Shown here: piece after piece, positions 7,886-15,239 of the stretch | How the letters are laid out: the number at the start of each line of letters is the position of its first letter | Numbering within the stretch: the first letter of the stretch is position 1 | Assembly (NCBI GenBank): GCA_023435545.1 | Contig: JAEYRQ010000508.1 | Location: 1 to 15,239 of the forward strand | DNA from: Pseudomonadota bacterium | GTDB lineage: Bacteria; Pseudomonadota; Alphaproteobacteria; Rhizobiales; Tepidamorphaceae | Direction: 5' to 3' | Length of the DNA: 15,239 bases | Made by a program: the position numbers and the translations under genes | The notes under the pieces: generated by a model | What the model was told of the DNA's origin: nothing | The model's input: only the letters and a program-made list of their open reading frames with translations | The model's database searches: none

Positions 7886-8012
7886 GCGATGCTGGGTTTC
7901 CCGCGGGCCTCGTACTTGCGCCTAACGGTGGCCGCGCACCGATTTGCCGCCCCGCCGGCCCGTGACGGGACATTGCGGAGCCCGCGCATCTTGGCTGGCA
8001 TGCCGGACGGAT
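7886..8012 (-). other. Intergenic gap between hprK and EIIA genes
   Basis: This 127-base spacer is the widest gap within the chvI-to-HPr run. A weak promoter-like pair, TTGAAT (8011-8016) and CAAGAT (7988-7993) with 17 bases between, could give EIIA-HPr a second start, but the -10 matches at only three positions. An 11-base imperfect palindrome CCCGTGACGGG sits at 7959-7969. No gene is seen. Confidence 0.25.
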
Positions 8013-8546
8013 TCAAGCCCGAATGCTGTGGTGCGGCAAGGCTGCGTCAGGCAGGCTCGGCGCGACGGCCGCCGACGGGCTCCGCAGTCCGTCCAACCAT
8101 GCCAGGAGAAGCGTGGGGTTCAGTCGGCCGCGCTCGGGCAGGGCGAGGCGCGGCAGCGCCACCGACAGAAGGATGGCGGACGCCGGCTCGGGCAGACGGT
8201 CGACCAGCTCGTCAGCGACCAGATCGACGACAGCCGAGACTACGGCCCGATCGATCTCGGTGGTCGGCATCGGGCCGATTCCCCGCAGTTCCAGTAGCCC
8301 GCTGATCGGCTCCGGGCAAAGGGCGACGAGCCGACCCGCCAGCGGCCGCAGATAGACGGCATCGTCGGCGACCAGGCGGATGCACACGCGGCTGCCCGCG
8401 TGCTGCAGAAGGCCCGCGGCCAAGCTGGACTTGCCGCTGCCGGGCCGTCCCCGGACCAGAACCGCCGTCCGGCCGATGAGGACGCAGGTCGCCTGGACAA
8501 GGACTGGTCCGGCGTCGTCCCCGACCGCCACGCCGCGGCTGGTCAT
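8013..8546 (-). CDS. hprK: HPr kinase/phosphorylase, short alphaproteobacterial form
   Basis: A 177-residue protein corresponding to the catalytic C-terminal half of HprK, without the N-terminal domain of the roughly 310-residue Gram-positive enzyme. This short form is normal in alphaproteobacteria. HprK phosphorylates HPr on its regulatory Ser and can reverse the reaction. Visible are the P-loop GRPGSGKS (33-40), VADD (59-62) with the catalytic Asp pair, and the signature GLLELRGIGP (83-92), matching the usual EVRG motif. One oddity: the first strand reads VQATCVLIG, where homologues usually have VHATxVxI, so Gln18 occupies the position of a conserved His. GAGGT lies about 7 bases upstream of the ATG. 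The gene starts 29 bases after the chvG stop. The EIIA and HPr genes follow, which supports the assignment. Confidence 0.92.
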   Translation of the reverse strand: MTSRGVAVGDDAGPVLVQATCVLIGRTAVLVRGRPGSGKSSLAAGLLQHAGSRVCIRLVADDAVYLRPLAGRLVALCPEPISGLLELRGIGPMPTTEIDRAVVSAVVDLVADELVDRLPEPASAILLSVALPRLALPERGRLNPTLLLAWLDGLRSPSAAVAPSLPDAALPHHSIRA

Positions 8547-8575
8547 CGGCCATACCTCATCAGGGACGCCCGCGC

Positions 8576-10342
8576 CTATTCATGGAATGCCGGCAATCGC
8601 ACGCCAAAGCGGGCGCCCGCCACCTCCCCCGTCCGCTTCTTTCGGTTCTCGGCCCATATGCGGCCGCCATGCGCCTCGACGATCTGGCGGGAGATCGAAA
8701 GTCCAAGCCCCGAATGGCTGCCGAACACCGCGCCGTCGCCGCGGTCGGTGTAGAAGCGCTCGAAGATGCGGTGGGCGTTCTCCTGCGGAATGCCGGGGCC
8801 GTCGTCGTCCACGATGATCTCGATCTCGTGACGCAGGCGCCGGCCCGATACGCGCACCGTCCCATCAGGCGGCGAGAACGACTTGGCATTGTCCACCAGG
8901 TTGTTGACGACCTGGCCGAGACGGGTGTCGCGGCCGGCGACGAAATACGCGGCGGGATCGTCGGCTTCGGCCACGGTCAGTTCCACTCTGGCCTCGCCGT
9001 CGCGGCGCACCTCGTTGGTGAGGGAGACGACGGTCGCCAGAAGCTGAGCGATATCGACCGGCTCGACATCGGTGCGCGCCAGTTCGGCGTCGAGCCGCGA
9101 AGCATCGGAGATGTCGGTTATGAGCCGATTCAGGCGTTCCACGTCCTGCTGGACCACCGCGATCAGACGGGCACGATCCTCCGGCTTCTTGACCAGTGGC
9201 AGGGTCTCGACCGCGCTCTTCAGCGACGTCAGCGGGTTCTTCAGTTCGTGGGCGACGTCGGCGGCGAAGCTCTCGATCGCCTCGATGCGCTGGTAGAGCG
9301 CGCGCGTCATGTCGCGCAGCGCACGGGACAGGTGGCCGATCTCGTCGTTGCGGTCGGAGAAATCGGGAATATCCGCCCGCGCCCGCGTCCCGTAGCGGAC
9401 CCGCTCAGCAGCCGCGGCGAGACGGTGGACGGGGCCGGCGATGGTCGAGGCGAGCAGGATCGACAGGCCGAGGGTGACCACGGCGGCGACCAGGAATATC
9501 CTCAGGATGGCCAGCCGCTCGGCGGCGACGATGGCATCGATGTCGCCGCCCTGGGTGGACAGCAGGAGGGCACCGTGCACCGCACGGAAGCGCTGGATCG
9601 GCACCGCGACCGAGACGATCAGCTCGCCCTTGTCATTGACCCTGACGATGCTCGCCGAGGAGCCGTTCAGCGCTGCGTCGACCTCGGCGTAGCCGCGTCC
9701 GCCGACCGGTCCGATTTCCTCGTAGAGCGGCAGGTCGCCGCGCCGGAACCACAGGCGCACCTCCTCCCAGGCCCGCACAAACCAGTTCGGGCGGTCGGTG
9801 GCGGGCGGGGGCAACTCGTAGCGCAGGATCTGTCCGCGGGCGAAGATGTGGCGTGAGTCCAAAACCAGCACGCCGTCCCGGTCGTATATTCGGGCACGCG
9901 TCCGGGTCGGCGAGATCAGGCGCCGCAGGATCGGGGCGACCTTCTCCGGGTTTATCAGGAATTCCAGGACGCCGAGCTGTTCATCGGTGGGGGACAGGCT
10001 CTGTCCCTGGTCGAGCTTCAGCAGCATTTCGGGATCGATCCTGAGCGCCTCGGGATCGGCGACGGCCGAGGCCGAGATCGCCCCGGCGATGATCTCCCCC
10101 TGAGTGAGCAGGCTCTGGACGCGGGCGTCAATCAGGCCTTCGCGGAACTGGTTGAGGTAGAGGATGGCGCTGACCATCGCCACCAGCCCGGCCAGGTTCA
10201 GGATGGCAATGCGGCGGGTAAGGCTTGAGAAGGCGTGATCGAGGACATAGCCGCCGATGCGGCTCGCCCGGCGGCCCGGCTGCTCGGCCGGCCGCTCGGT
10301 TTCCTCCTCGCTCTGCCAGCGCTGGTCGGCCTCGACTGTCAT
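8576..10342 (-). CDS. chvG: ChvG (ExoS/BvrS) sensor histidine kinase
   Basis: A 588-residue inner-membrane sensor kinase. A cytoplasmic N-terminus of about 44 residues leads into TM1 (45-64). A periplasmic sensor domain (about 65-277) follows, then TM2 (278-298) and HAMP (299-352). The H box FAADVAHELKNPLTSLK carries His365. The ATPase domain has the N box VVNNLVDNAKSF (478-489), DDDGPGIP (512-519) and SHSGLGLSIS (542-551). All catalytic elements are intact. The sequence and order chvI-chvG-hprK match ChvG of Agrobacterium, ExoS of Sinorhizobium and BvrS of Brucella. In those bacteria the protein senses acid and envelope stress, is restrained by periplasmic ExoR, and controls exopolysaccharide, motility and virulence genes. 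Its ATG is 9 bases after the chvI stop; no ExoR gene is in the window. Confidence 0.96.
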   Translation of the reverse strand: MTVEADQRWQSEEETERPAEQPGRRASRIGGYVLDHAFSSLTRRIAILNLAGLVAMVSAILYLNQFREGLIDARVQSLLTQGEIIAGAISASAVADPEALRIDPEMLLKLDQGQSLSPTDEQLGVLEFLINPEKVAPILRRLISPTRTRARIYDRDGVLVLDSRHIFARGQILRYELPPPATDRPNWFVRAWEEVRLWFRRGDLPLYEEIGPVGGRGYAEVDAALNGSSASIVRVNDKGELIVSVAVPIQRFRAVHGALLLSTQGGDIDAIVAAERLAILRIFLVAAVVTLGLSILLASTIAGPVHRLAAAAERVRYGTRARADIPDFSDRNDEIGHLSRALRDMTRALYQRIEAIESFAADVAHELKNPLTSLKSAVETLPLVKKPEDRARLIAVVQQDVERLNRLITDISDASRLDAELARTDVEPVDIAQLLATVVSLTNEVRRDGEARVELTVAEADDPAAYFVAGRDTRLGQVVNNLVDNAKSFSPPDGTVRVSGRRLRHEIEIIVDDDGPGIPQENAHRIFERFYTDRGDGAVFGSHSGLGLSISRQIVEAHGGRIWAENRKKRTGEVAGARFGVRLPAFHE

Positions 10343-10351
10343 GCCGCCGGC

Positions 10352-11050
10352 TCAGACCTCCTTGAAGCGGTAGCCGACGCCATAGAGGGTCTCGATCATG
10401 TCGAAGGCGTTGTCGACTGCCTTGAACTTCTTGCGCAGCCGCTTGATGTGGCTGTCGATGGTGCGGTCGTCCACATAGACCTGGTCATCGTAGGCCGCGT
10501 CCATGAGGGCGTTGCGGCTCTTCACCACGCCTGGCCGCTGCGCCAGGGCCTGGAGAATGAGGAACTCCGTGACGGTGAGCGTCACCGCGGCGCCGTCCCA
10601 GGTGCAGGTATGGCGCTCGGGGTCCATCATCAGCTGCCCGCGCTCGATGGCCTTGGAGCCTTCTTCCCGCGGCGCGGTCGTTTCGCGCGGGTTCGCCCGC
10701 CTCAGCACTGCCTTCACACGCTCGACCAGCAGCCGCTGCGAAAATGGCTTCCGGATAAAGTCGTCGGCGCCCATCTTGAGGCCGAACAATTCGTCGATCT
10801 CCTCGTCCTTCGAGGTGAGGAAGATGACGGGGATCTCGGTCTTCTGCCGCAGCCGCCGCAACAGCTCCATGCCGTCCATGCGCGGCATCTTGATGTCGAG
10901 GATCGCAAGGTCGGGCGGCGAGACGCTCAGCCCCTCGAGCGCGGACGCGCCGTCGGTGTAGGTCTCGATGCGATACCCTTCCGACTCGAGTGCCAGCGAC
11001 ACTGACGTCAGGATATTGCGGTCGTCGTCGACGAGGGCGATGGTCGGCAT
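10352..11050 (-). CDS. chvI: ChvI (BvrR) response regulator, OmpR/PhoB class
   Basis: A 232-residue DNA-binding response regulator. The receiver domain (about 1-115) shows the acidic triad DDD (8-10), phospho-acceptor Asp52 in LAILDIKMP, Thr79 in FLTSKD and Lys101 in IRKPFS. The C-terminal winged-helix domain (about 130-230) shows [28 protein letters not shown] and the final GVGYRFKEV. It is the cognate partner of ChvG and first gene of the minus-strand operon. Its start is 155 bases from the divergent HugZ-family gene. In relatives it regulates succinoglycan, flagella, acid-inducible genes and its own operon. The last codons (FKEV) contain the Shine-Dalgarno sequence for chvG. Confidence 0.97.
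   Translation of the reverse strand: MPTIALVDDDRNILTSVSLALESEGYRIETYTDGASALEGLSVSPPDLAILDIKMPRMDGMELLRRLRQKTEIPVIFLTSKDEEIDELFGLKMGADDFIRKPFSQRLLVERVKAVLRRANPRETTAPREEGSKAIERGQLMMDPERHTCTWDGAAVTLTVTEFLILQALAQRPGVVKSRNALMDAAYDDQVYVDDRTIDSHIKRLRKKFKAVDNAFDMIETLYGVGYRFKEV
10356..10363 (-). promoter_or_regulatory. Shine-Dalgarno sequence for chvG inside the chvI 3' end
   Basis: AAGGAGGT, a full complement of the 16S anti-Shine-Dalgarno, forms the last codons of chvI (Lys-Glu-Val). It lies 13 bases before the chvG ATG, slightly further than optimal. It supports coupled translation of the regulator and its kinase. Confidence 0.55.
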
Positions 11051-11100
11051 CTGCAGCGGACTCTCGGTGTTGTTATGGTTCCGGCGCCACTCAACGTGCC

Positions 11101-11144
11101 CGGTGGGCGAAAATGTGGCGACAGCCCACCGCCATTTCTATAGT
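11101..11144. promoter_or_regulatory. Divergent promoter region of chvI and the HugZ-family gene with inverted repeat
   Basis: The palindrome CTATAG (11138-11143) gives a -10 on both strands: TATAGT (11139-11144) towards the HugZ-family gene and TATAGA (11137-11142) towards chvI. Neither has a good -35 at 17 bases (TGGCGA at 11116-11121 on plus; TCCCCA on minus), suggesting dependence on an activator. An 8-bp perfect inverted repeat CGGTGGGC/GCCCACCG (11101-11108 and 11124-11131, 15-base spacer) spans the plus -35 region and the predicted chvI transcript start. Confidence 0.45.
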
Positions 11145-11205
11145 GCTGACGCAGTTTAGTGGGGAGAAGGTCAACTGTCATGGTTCCAATCAAGAGGATT
11201 TGCCT

Positions 11206-11946
11206 ATGGCCGACTCCAGGCACGACGACTTTGATCCGATACGCGCAGCCCGGCATGTCCTGAGGCTGGCGCTGACGGGCTCGCTCGCTACCCTCGACGA
11301 GCGCGGCCATCCCTTCGCCTCGCTGGTGACCGTCGCCACGACGCTCAGCGGCGAGCCGATCATGCTGCTGTCGCAACTTGCCGTTCATACGCAGAACCTG
11401 TCACGCGATCCGCGCGCCTCGCTTCTACTGGTGGCGCCGGGCGGCGAGGGCGGCGACCCGCTGGCGGGCGCCAGGCTGACCGTCAGCGGTACGGTCACAG
11501 TCGTGCCCGGCGGCGCCCCGCACGCGCGCCGATTCCTCGCCCGCCATCCGGAGGCGCAAGGCTATGCCGGCTTCCGCGACTTCGCCTTCTATGAAATGGC
11601 GGTCGACAGCGCCCATCTGGTCGCCGGCTTCGGCCGGATCGTCGGTATCCCCGGCGAGGACCTCCTCTTGGATGTTCCGACCGACCATCCCCTGGCGGAG
11701 GGGGAGGCGGGCGCCGTCGAGCACATGAACGAGGACCATTCGGACGCGGTCGCCCTCTACGCGACCAAGCTCTTGGGCCTGCCACAGGGAAGCTGGCGGC
11801 TCACCGGGATCGATCCGCTCGGGATCGACATGCTCGACGGCTCGAGCGCCGCCCGGCTGGATTTTCCCGCACCGATCAGCGGACCGGGCGAGCTGCGCCG
11901 GACTCTGGTCGACCTGGCCAACGAGGCTCGTGGCAAGGCCGCGTGA
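11206..11946 (+). CDS. HugZ-family protein (PNPOx-like split barrel plus DUF2470)
   Basis: A 246-residue cytoplasmic protein. The N-terminal part (about 10-150) is a flavin-reductase/pyridoxamine-phosphate-oxidase-like split barrel, with LRLALTGSLATLDERGHPFA and MLLSQLAVHTQNLSRDPRAS. The C-terminal part (about 165-240) is a DUF2470 domain with EHMNEDHSDAVALYA (172-186), the layout of HugZ. HugZ of Helicobacter and Campylobacter is a heme oxygenase; many proteobacterial relatives are annotated only as HugZ or pyridoxamine 5'-phosphate oxidase family. Whether this one binds heme or flavin cannot be told from sequence alone. AAGAGGA lies 7 bases before the ATG. It is divergent from chvI and upstream of pckA. 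An in-frame frame extension upstream to 10990 lacks a better start. Confidence 0.88.
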   Translation: MADSRHDDFDPIRAARHVLRLALTGSLATLDERGHPFASLVTVATTLSGEPIMLLSQLAVHTQNLSRDPRASLLLVAPGGEGGDPLAGARLTVSGTVTVVPGGAPHARRFLARHPEAQGYAGFRDFAFYEMAVDSAHLVAGFGRIVGIPGEDLLLDVPTDHPLAEGEAGAVEHMNEDHSDAVALYATKLLGLPQGSWRLTGIDPLGIDMLDGSSAARLDFPAPISGPGELRRTLVDLANEARGKAA

Positions 11947-11973
11947 TCGCAGGTTATTCTTGACGTATACATT

Positions 11974-12002
11974 GGCCGGCGACCCGTATCGGGTCGTCGG
12001 CC
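11974..12002 (+). terminator. Hairpin after the HugZ-family gene
   Basis: A 13-bp stem (11974-11986 with 11990-12002, one G-U pair) closes a 3-base TAT loop, 27 bases after the stop codon. No T-run follows on the plus strand. It is probably a U-less intrinsic terminator separating this gene from pckA. Confidence 0.55.
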
Positions 12003-12052
12003 GTCCGGAACCTCTGCGAAGCGGCCCGGTTTACTGCCAGTATGACTTTTGC

Positions 12053-12081
12053 TTGTCGCTGGTGACCTGAGGCATTAGCTT
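12053..12081 (+). promoter_or_regulatory. Possible pckA promoter
   Basis: TTGTCG (12053-12058) and TAGCTT (12076-12081) are 17 bases apart, and the region is AT-richer than its surroundings. A start near 12088 would give a leader of about 100 bases. The -10 is a weak match, so this is tentative. The alternative, TTGACG at 11960-11965, lacks a -10 and overlaps the hairpin region. Confidence 0.35.
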
Positions 12082-12126
12082 GCGCCGACCTCGATGAGCG
12101 GGGGTTCACCCGGGGACGGTGGTCTT

Positions 12127-12160
12127 GTCCGCAACGACGGACGCTGGAGGCGGGGCCTCC
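12127..12160 (+). other. Tandem hairpins in the pckA leader
   Basis: Two perfect small stem-loops follow each other: GTCCG-CAACGA-CGGAC (12127-12142) and GGAGGC-GGG-GCCTCC (12146-12160). They lie 15 bases before the ribosome binding site GGGAGA (12175-12180). The second hairpin buries a GGAGG that could otherwise act as a decoy Shine-Dalgarno. A regulatory role is possible but unproven. Confidence 0.4.
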
Positions 12161-12186
12161 GGGGCGGAAGGTTCGGGAGACGTTCA

Positions 12187-13800
12187 GTGAAAGAGACAGG
12201 GCTTCACAATCCGGCCGCGGGCGCCGGGGACCTCGGCTTCCATGATCTGGCCGAGCTTCGCTGGAACTGGAACGAGGCGCAGCTGCTCGAAGCCGCGGTG
12301 GCGGATTCGGAAGGCATGCTGACGGCGGCGGGCGCGTTTGCCGTCTCGACCGGCCAGCACACCGGCCGGTCCGCGAAGGACAAGTTCGTCGTCCGCGACG
12401 CGGCGACCGACCCGGTCATCTGGTGGGACAACAACAAGCCGATGTCCCCCGAGCACTACGAGCGGCTGCGCGCCGACATGATCGCTCACGCGCGCGGCAT
12501 GCGCCTCTACGCGCAGGACCTCTACGGCGGCGCCGATCCGAAGAACCGGCTGCATGTACGGCTGTTCGTCGAGCAGGCCTGGCACGCCCTGTTCATCCGC
12601 CACCTGCTGATCCGGCCGGACCGGCACGATCTCGGCCACTTCACGCCGGAGTTGACGATCGTCGACCTTCCCGGCTTCCGCGCCGATCCGCAGCGGCACG
12701 GCTGCAGGTCAGAGACAGTGATCGCCTGCGACCTGTCGCGCGGCGAGATCCTGATCGCCGGGACTTCCTATGCCGGCGAGATGAAGAAATCGGTCTTCAC
12801 CGTGCTGAACTACCTCTTGCCGGCGAAGGGCGTGATGCCGATGCACTGCTCGGCGAATGTGGGCCGGGGCGGTGACGTCGCCATCTTCTTCGGCCTGTCG
12901 GGCACCGGCAAGACGACGCTCTCGGCCGATCCGGGTCGCATCCTGATCGGCGACGACGAGCACGGCTGGGGCGCCGATGGCATCTTCAACTTCGAGGGCG
13001 GCTGCTACGCAAAGACCATCCGCCTGTCGGAGGACGCCGAGCCGCAGATCTACGCCACGACCAAACGCTTCGCGACGGTGCTCGAAAACGTCGTCGTCGA
13101 CGAGACGACACGCGAGCCTGACTTCGACGACGGCAGCCTCACCGAAAACACGCGCTGCGCCTATCCTCTTCACTACATCGACAATGCCAGCGAGACCGGC
13201 CGGGCCGGACATCCGAAAAACATCGTGATGCTGACCTGCGATGCGTTCGGCGTGATGCCGCCGATTGCGCGGCTGACGCCGAGCCAGGCGATGTACCATT
13301 TCCTGTCCGGCTATACCGCCAAGGTGGCGGGCACCGAGAAGGGCGTCACCGAGCCGGAGGCGACATTCTCCACCTGCTTCGGCGCGCCGTTCATGCCGCG
13401 CCATCCCAGCGTCTACGGTAATCTGCTGCGCGACCTGATCGCCCGGCACGGGGTCTCCTGCTGGCTGGTCAACACCGGCTGGACCGGCGGGCGCTACGGC
13501 GAGGGCCGCCGCATGCCGATCGGCGTGACGCGCGCGCTGCTGACGGCGGCGCTCGACGGCTCTCTCGCGGGCGCGCCGATGCGCACCGATCCCGTCTTCG
13601 GGTTCCAGGTGCCGACGACGGCGACCGGCGTCGATGATCGCATCCTCGATCCGCGCACGACCTGGGCCGACCCCGCCGCTTATGACGCGCAGGCCGCCCG
13701 GCTGGTGGCGATGTTCCAGGACAACTTCGCCAAGTTCGAGAGCCACGTCGATCCCGACGTGATCGCCGCGGCGCCGGAACTGCGGGTGGCGGCGGAGTAG
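12187..13800 (+). CDS. pckA: Phosphoenolpyruvate carboxykinase (ATP)
   Basis: A 537-residue cytoplasmic enzyme that converts oxaloacetate and ATP to phosphoenolpyruvate, CO2 and ADP, the entry to gluconeogenesis from TCA acids. Substrate binding is shown by TGRSAKDKF (59-67, Arg61) and [11 protein letters not shown] (194-204, with metal-site Lys). Metal/nucleotide binding is shown by His220 in MHCSANVG, the P-loop GLSGTGKTT (236-244), IGDDEHGW (254-261) and Arg323 in NTRCAYPL. All are intact and the length is normal. The GTG at 12187 has GGGAGA 6 bases upstream and matches the usual rhizobial N-terminus. The in-frame ATG at 12094 would add 31 Gly/Arg-rich residues unlike the family. In Agrobacterium pckA is acid-induced through ChvG/ChvI, encoded nearby here too. 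Confidence 0.97.
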   Translation: MKETGLHNPAAGAGDLGFHDLAELRWNWNEAQLLEAAVADSEGMLTAAGAFAVSTGQHTGRSAKDKFVVRDAATDPVIWWDNNKPMSPEHYERLRADMIAHARGMRLYAQDLYGGADPKNRLHVRLFVEQAWHALFIRHLLIRPDRHDLGHFTPELTIVDLPGFRADPQRHGCRSETVIACDLSRGEILIAGTSYAGEMKKSVFTVLNYLLPAKGVMPMHCSANVGRGGDVAIFFGLSGTGKTTLSADPGRILIGDDEHGWGADGIFNFEGGCYAKTIRLSEDAEPQIYATTKRFATVLENVVVDETTREPDFDDGSLTENTRCAYPLHYIDNASETGRAGHPKNIVMLTCDAFGVMPPIARLTPSQAMYHFLSGYTAKVAGTEKGVTEPEATFSTCFGAPFMPRHPSVYGNLLRDLIARHGVSCWLVNTGWTGGRYGEGRRMPIGVTRALLTAALDGSLAGAPMRTDPVFGFQVPTTATGVDDRILDPRTTWADPAAYDAQAARLVAMFQDNFAKFESHVDPDVIAAAPELRVAAE

Positions 13801-13831
13801 CCTCCACGACGCCGGGGCGATCCGAAACACA

Positions 13832-13856
13832 AAGGCCGGGCAATGCGCCCGGCCTT
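13832..13856. terminator. Bidirectional terminator between pckA and the chemotaxis gene
   Basis: A 10-bp perfect stem AAGGCCGGGC/GCCCGGCCTT (13832-13841 with 13847-13856) has a 5-base loop. On the plus strand it is followed by CTTAATTCTCCGTTTTGTT. On the minus strand the stem is followed by TGTGTTTCGG. It ends pckA 31 bases after its stop and also serves the convergent chemotaxis gene. Confidence 0.85.
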
Positions 13857-13885
13857 CTTAATTCTCCGTTTTGTTCGGCGCCCCG

Positions 13886-15239
13886 TCAGGCCCTCACCGC
13901 CTGCAGGAAGCGGTCCACCTCGCGTCGCATCGAATCGGCGTGGCGGGAGAGGTCGCCTGAGGCACCGAGCAGCATCTTCGACTGCTCGCTGGACAGGCCC
14001 ACCGCGCTCGTCACCTCGGCGATGTTCTGGTTCGCTGCGCGGGTTCGATGCGTCGCCTCCTCGATCGAGCGCGAGATCTCCGAGGTGGCCACGCCCTGCT
14101 CCTCGATCGCCGCGGCGATGGCGGTGGCGATCTCGTCGATCTTGGCGATGGTGTCGGTAATGCCCCGGATGGCGTCGACGGTGTCCTCGGTCGCCTTCTG
14201 CATGCTGCCGATCTGCGCGGAGATCTCCTCCGTCGCCTTGGCGGTCTGGCCGGCCAGCGACTTCACCTCCGAGGCGACGACTGCGAAGCCGCGTCCCGCC
14301 TCGCCGGCGCGGGCCGCCTCGATTGTGGCGTTGAGGGCGAGCAGGTTGGTCTGGTTGGCGATGTCGTTGATCAGGCTGACCACCTCGCCGATTCGCTGGC
14401 TCGCCTCGTTCAGCTCGTTGACGCGGGCATTGGTCGAGCGGGCGTCATGGACGGCCGTGGTGGCGATTCGGGCGGATTCGGCGACCTGACGGCTGATCTC
14501 GTTGATCGAGGCGGACAGCTCCTCGGTCGCTGCGGCCACCGACTGGACGTTGGAGTAGGCGGTCTCCGTAGCCTCCGAGACGATGCCGGCGCGGTGGGTG
14601 GTGTCCAGCATGGAACTGGCCATGGTGTCGGCGGCGCCGTGCACGCCTTCCGCCGATTGCAGCACCTCGGTCACCACGCCCTGCACGGAGTTCTCGAAGG
14701 TTTTCGCCAGATCGAGCAGGGACTGGCGCTTGTCGGCTTCCGCCTTCTCCGCTTCCCGCTTGCGCACACCCTCGAGGTCGCGCATGTCCTCGGCGTTCCG
14801 CTTGAACACCTCCATCGCGCGGGCAAGGTCGCCGATCTCGTTCTTGCGGTCGGAGCCGGTGATGGTGATCGCGGTGTCGCCGCGGGCGAGGCGGTTCATG
14901 TTGTCGGTCGCGGTGCGCAGCGGCCCGATGATGGTCCGGGCGATCATGTAGGAAACGGCTGCCACGACGAGAATGGCGAGCAGTGAAAGCAGGCCCTGCT
15001 TGAGGAGAGCGTTGCGGAAGGCTGTGCCGATGTCGTCGGTGTAGACGCCGGTTCCCAGAACCCACTTCCACGGCCTGAATTGGCTCACATAGCTGAGCTT
15101 GGGGGAGGGCTCCTCCGCGCCCGGCCGCGGGAAGTCGTAGGCGACGAAGCCGCCGCCGTCGCGCATGGCGATGTCGACCATGTCGCGGGTATAGTAGCGG
15201 CCCGAACTGTCCTGGGCTTCCCTGCGGGACGTGCCGACG
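13886..15239 (-). CDS. Methyl-accepting chemotaxis protein with sCache sensor (partial, 5' end missing)
   Basis: The visible 450 codons are the C-terminal part of a transmembrane chemoreceptor; the start lies beyond the right edge. The frame is open to base 15239, so the internal Met at 15181 is not the start. Visible in order are the end of a periplasmic single-Cache domain ([14 protein letters not shown], then [20 protein letters not shown]), a transmembrane helix ([18 protein letters not shown]), HAMP (TIIGPL onward) and a cytoplasmic signalling domain. The hairpin tip reads [20 protein letters not shown] and [20 protein letters not shown], the binding site for CheA/CheW. sCache domains often bind small carboxylates, but the ligand pocket is cut off here. 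The C-terminus RFLQAVRA lacks a CheR-docking pentapeptide. No che genes are nearby. It converges on pckA. Confidence 0.95.
   Translation of the reverse strand, partial: VGTSRREAQDSSGRYYTRDMVDIAMRDGGGFVAYDFPRPGAEEPSPKLSYVSQFRPWKWVLGTGVYTDDIGTAFRNALLKQGLLSLLAILVVAAVSYMIARTIIGPLRTATDNMNRLARGDTAITITGSDRKNEIGDLARAMEVFKRNAEDMRDLEGVRKREAEKAEADKRQSLLDLAKTFENSVQGVVTEVLQSAEGVHGAADTMASSMLDTTHRAGIVSEATETAYSNVQSVAAATEELSASINEISRQVAESARIATTAVHDARSTNARVNELNEASQRIGEVVSLINDIANQTNLLALNATIEAARAGEAGRGFAVVASEVKSLAGQTAKATEEISAQIGSMQKATEDTVDAIRGITDTIAKIDEIATAIAAAIEEQGVATSEISRSIEEATHRTRAANQNIAEVTSAVGLSSEQSKMLLGASGDLSRHADSMRREVDRFLQAVRA

Noticed and set aside
11008..11388. A 126-codon minus-strand frame overlapping the HugZ gene start
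   Set aside because: It is antisense to HugZ and overlaps the start of chvI in another frame. No family resemblance is seen.
12094..12186. ATG at 12094 as start of pckA
   Set aside because: The extra 31 residues are Gly/Arg-rich and unlike PckA N-termini, and no ribosome binding site precedes it. The GTG at 12187 fits family length and has GGGAGA upstream.
1..15239. Mobile elements, CRISPR arrays, tRNA or rRNA genes
   Set aside because: No transposase or integrase, no regular direct repeats and no tRNA-like cloverleaf were recognised. Gene order is the conserved chromosomal one.

Overview
The window is a GC-rich stretch of an alphaproteobacterial chromosome, most likely from the Hyphomicrobiales (Rhizobiales) or a close relative. 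The main evidence is gene content and order: the two-component system chvI-chvG, hprK, a mannose-type EIIA, HPr, ahcY, a PAS sensor kinase, tsaE, a sugar kinase, a nucleotidyltransferase and addB follow each other as in rhizobia, Agrobacterium and Brucella, with pckA just beyond chvI. No mobile element, phage gene, CRISPR array, tRNA or rRNA is visible. No intergenic gap exceeds about 240 bases.

Layout, left to right. Positions 1-2790 (minus strand) hold a tightly packed run: the N-terminus of AddB, cut by the window edge, a MurU-like nucleotidyltransferase, and a fused TsaE/AmgK-like phosphotransferase. Positions 2813-5449 (minus) encode an 878-residue PAS sensor kinase. It carries tyrosine where the phospho-accepting histidine should be, which identifies it as a DivL-type cell-cycle pseudokinase. 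Positions 5662-7056 (minus) are ahcY, with a clear sigma70-type promoter at 7132-7160 and a strong 12-bp hairpin just after its stop. Positions 7188-11050 (minus) hold chvI, chvG, hprK, EIIA and HPr, transcribed in that order.

To the right, a short divergent intergenic region (11051-11205) separates chvI from a plus-strand HugZ/DUF2470-family gene. pckA follows on the plus strand with a structured leader. A methyl-accepting chemotaxis protein on the minus strand converges on pckA and shares a bidirectional terminator with it. The chemotaxis gene runs off the right edge.

How the genes fit together: ChvG/ChvI is an envelope and acid-stress regulator. HprK, EIIA and HPr form a PTS branch with no sugar permease here, a regulatory arrangement usually fed by EI-Ntr encoded elsewhere. 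PckA is a gluconeogenic enzyme linked to the ChvG/ChvI regulon in Agrobacterium. The AmgK-like and MurU-like pair suggests recycling of cell-wall amino sugars, and DivL connects to the CckA-CtrA cell-cycle pathway. AhcY, TsaE and AddB are housekeeping functions. The most interesting points are the Tyr620 of the DivL-like protein, the loss of a conserved histidine in HprK, the TsaE/kinase fusion beside a MurU-like enzyme, and the inverted repeat around a bidirectional -10 element between chvI and the HugZ-family gene. The locus as a whole is a known conserved neighbourhood, and I do not see a wholly new system.
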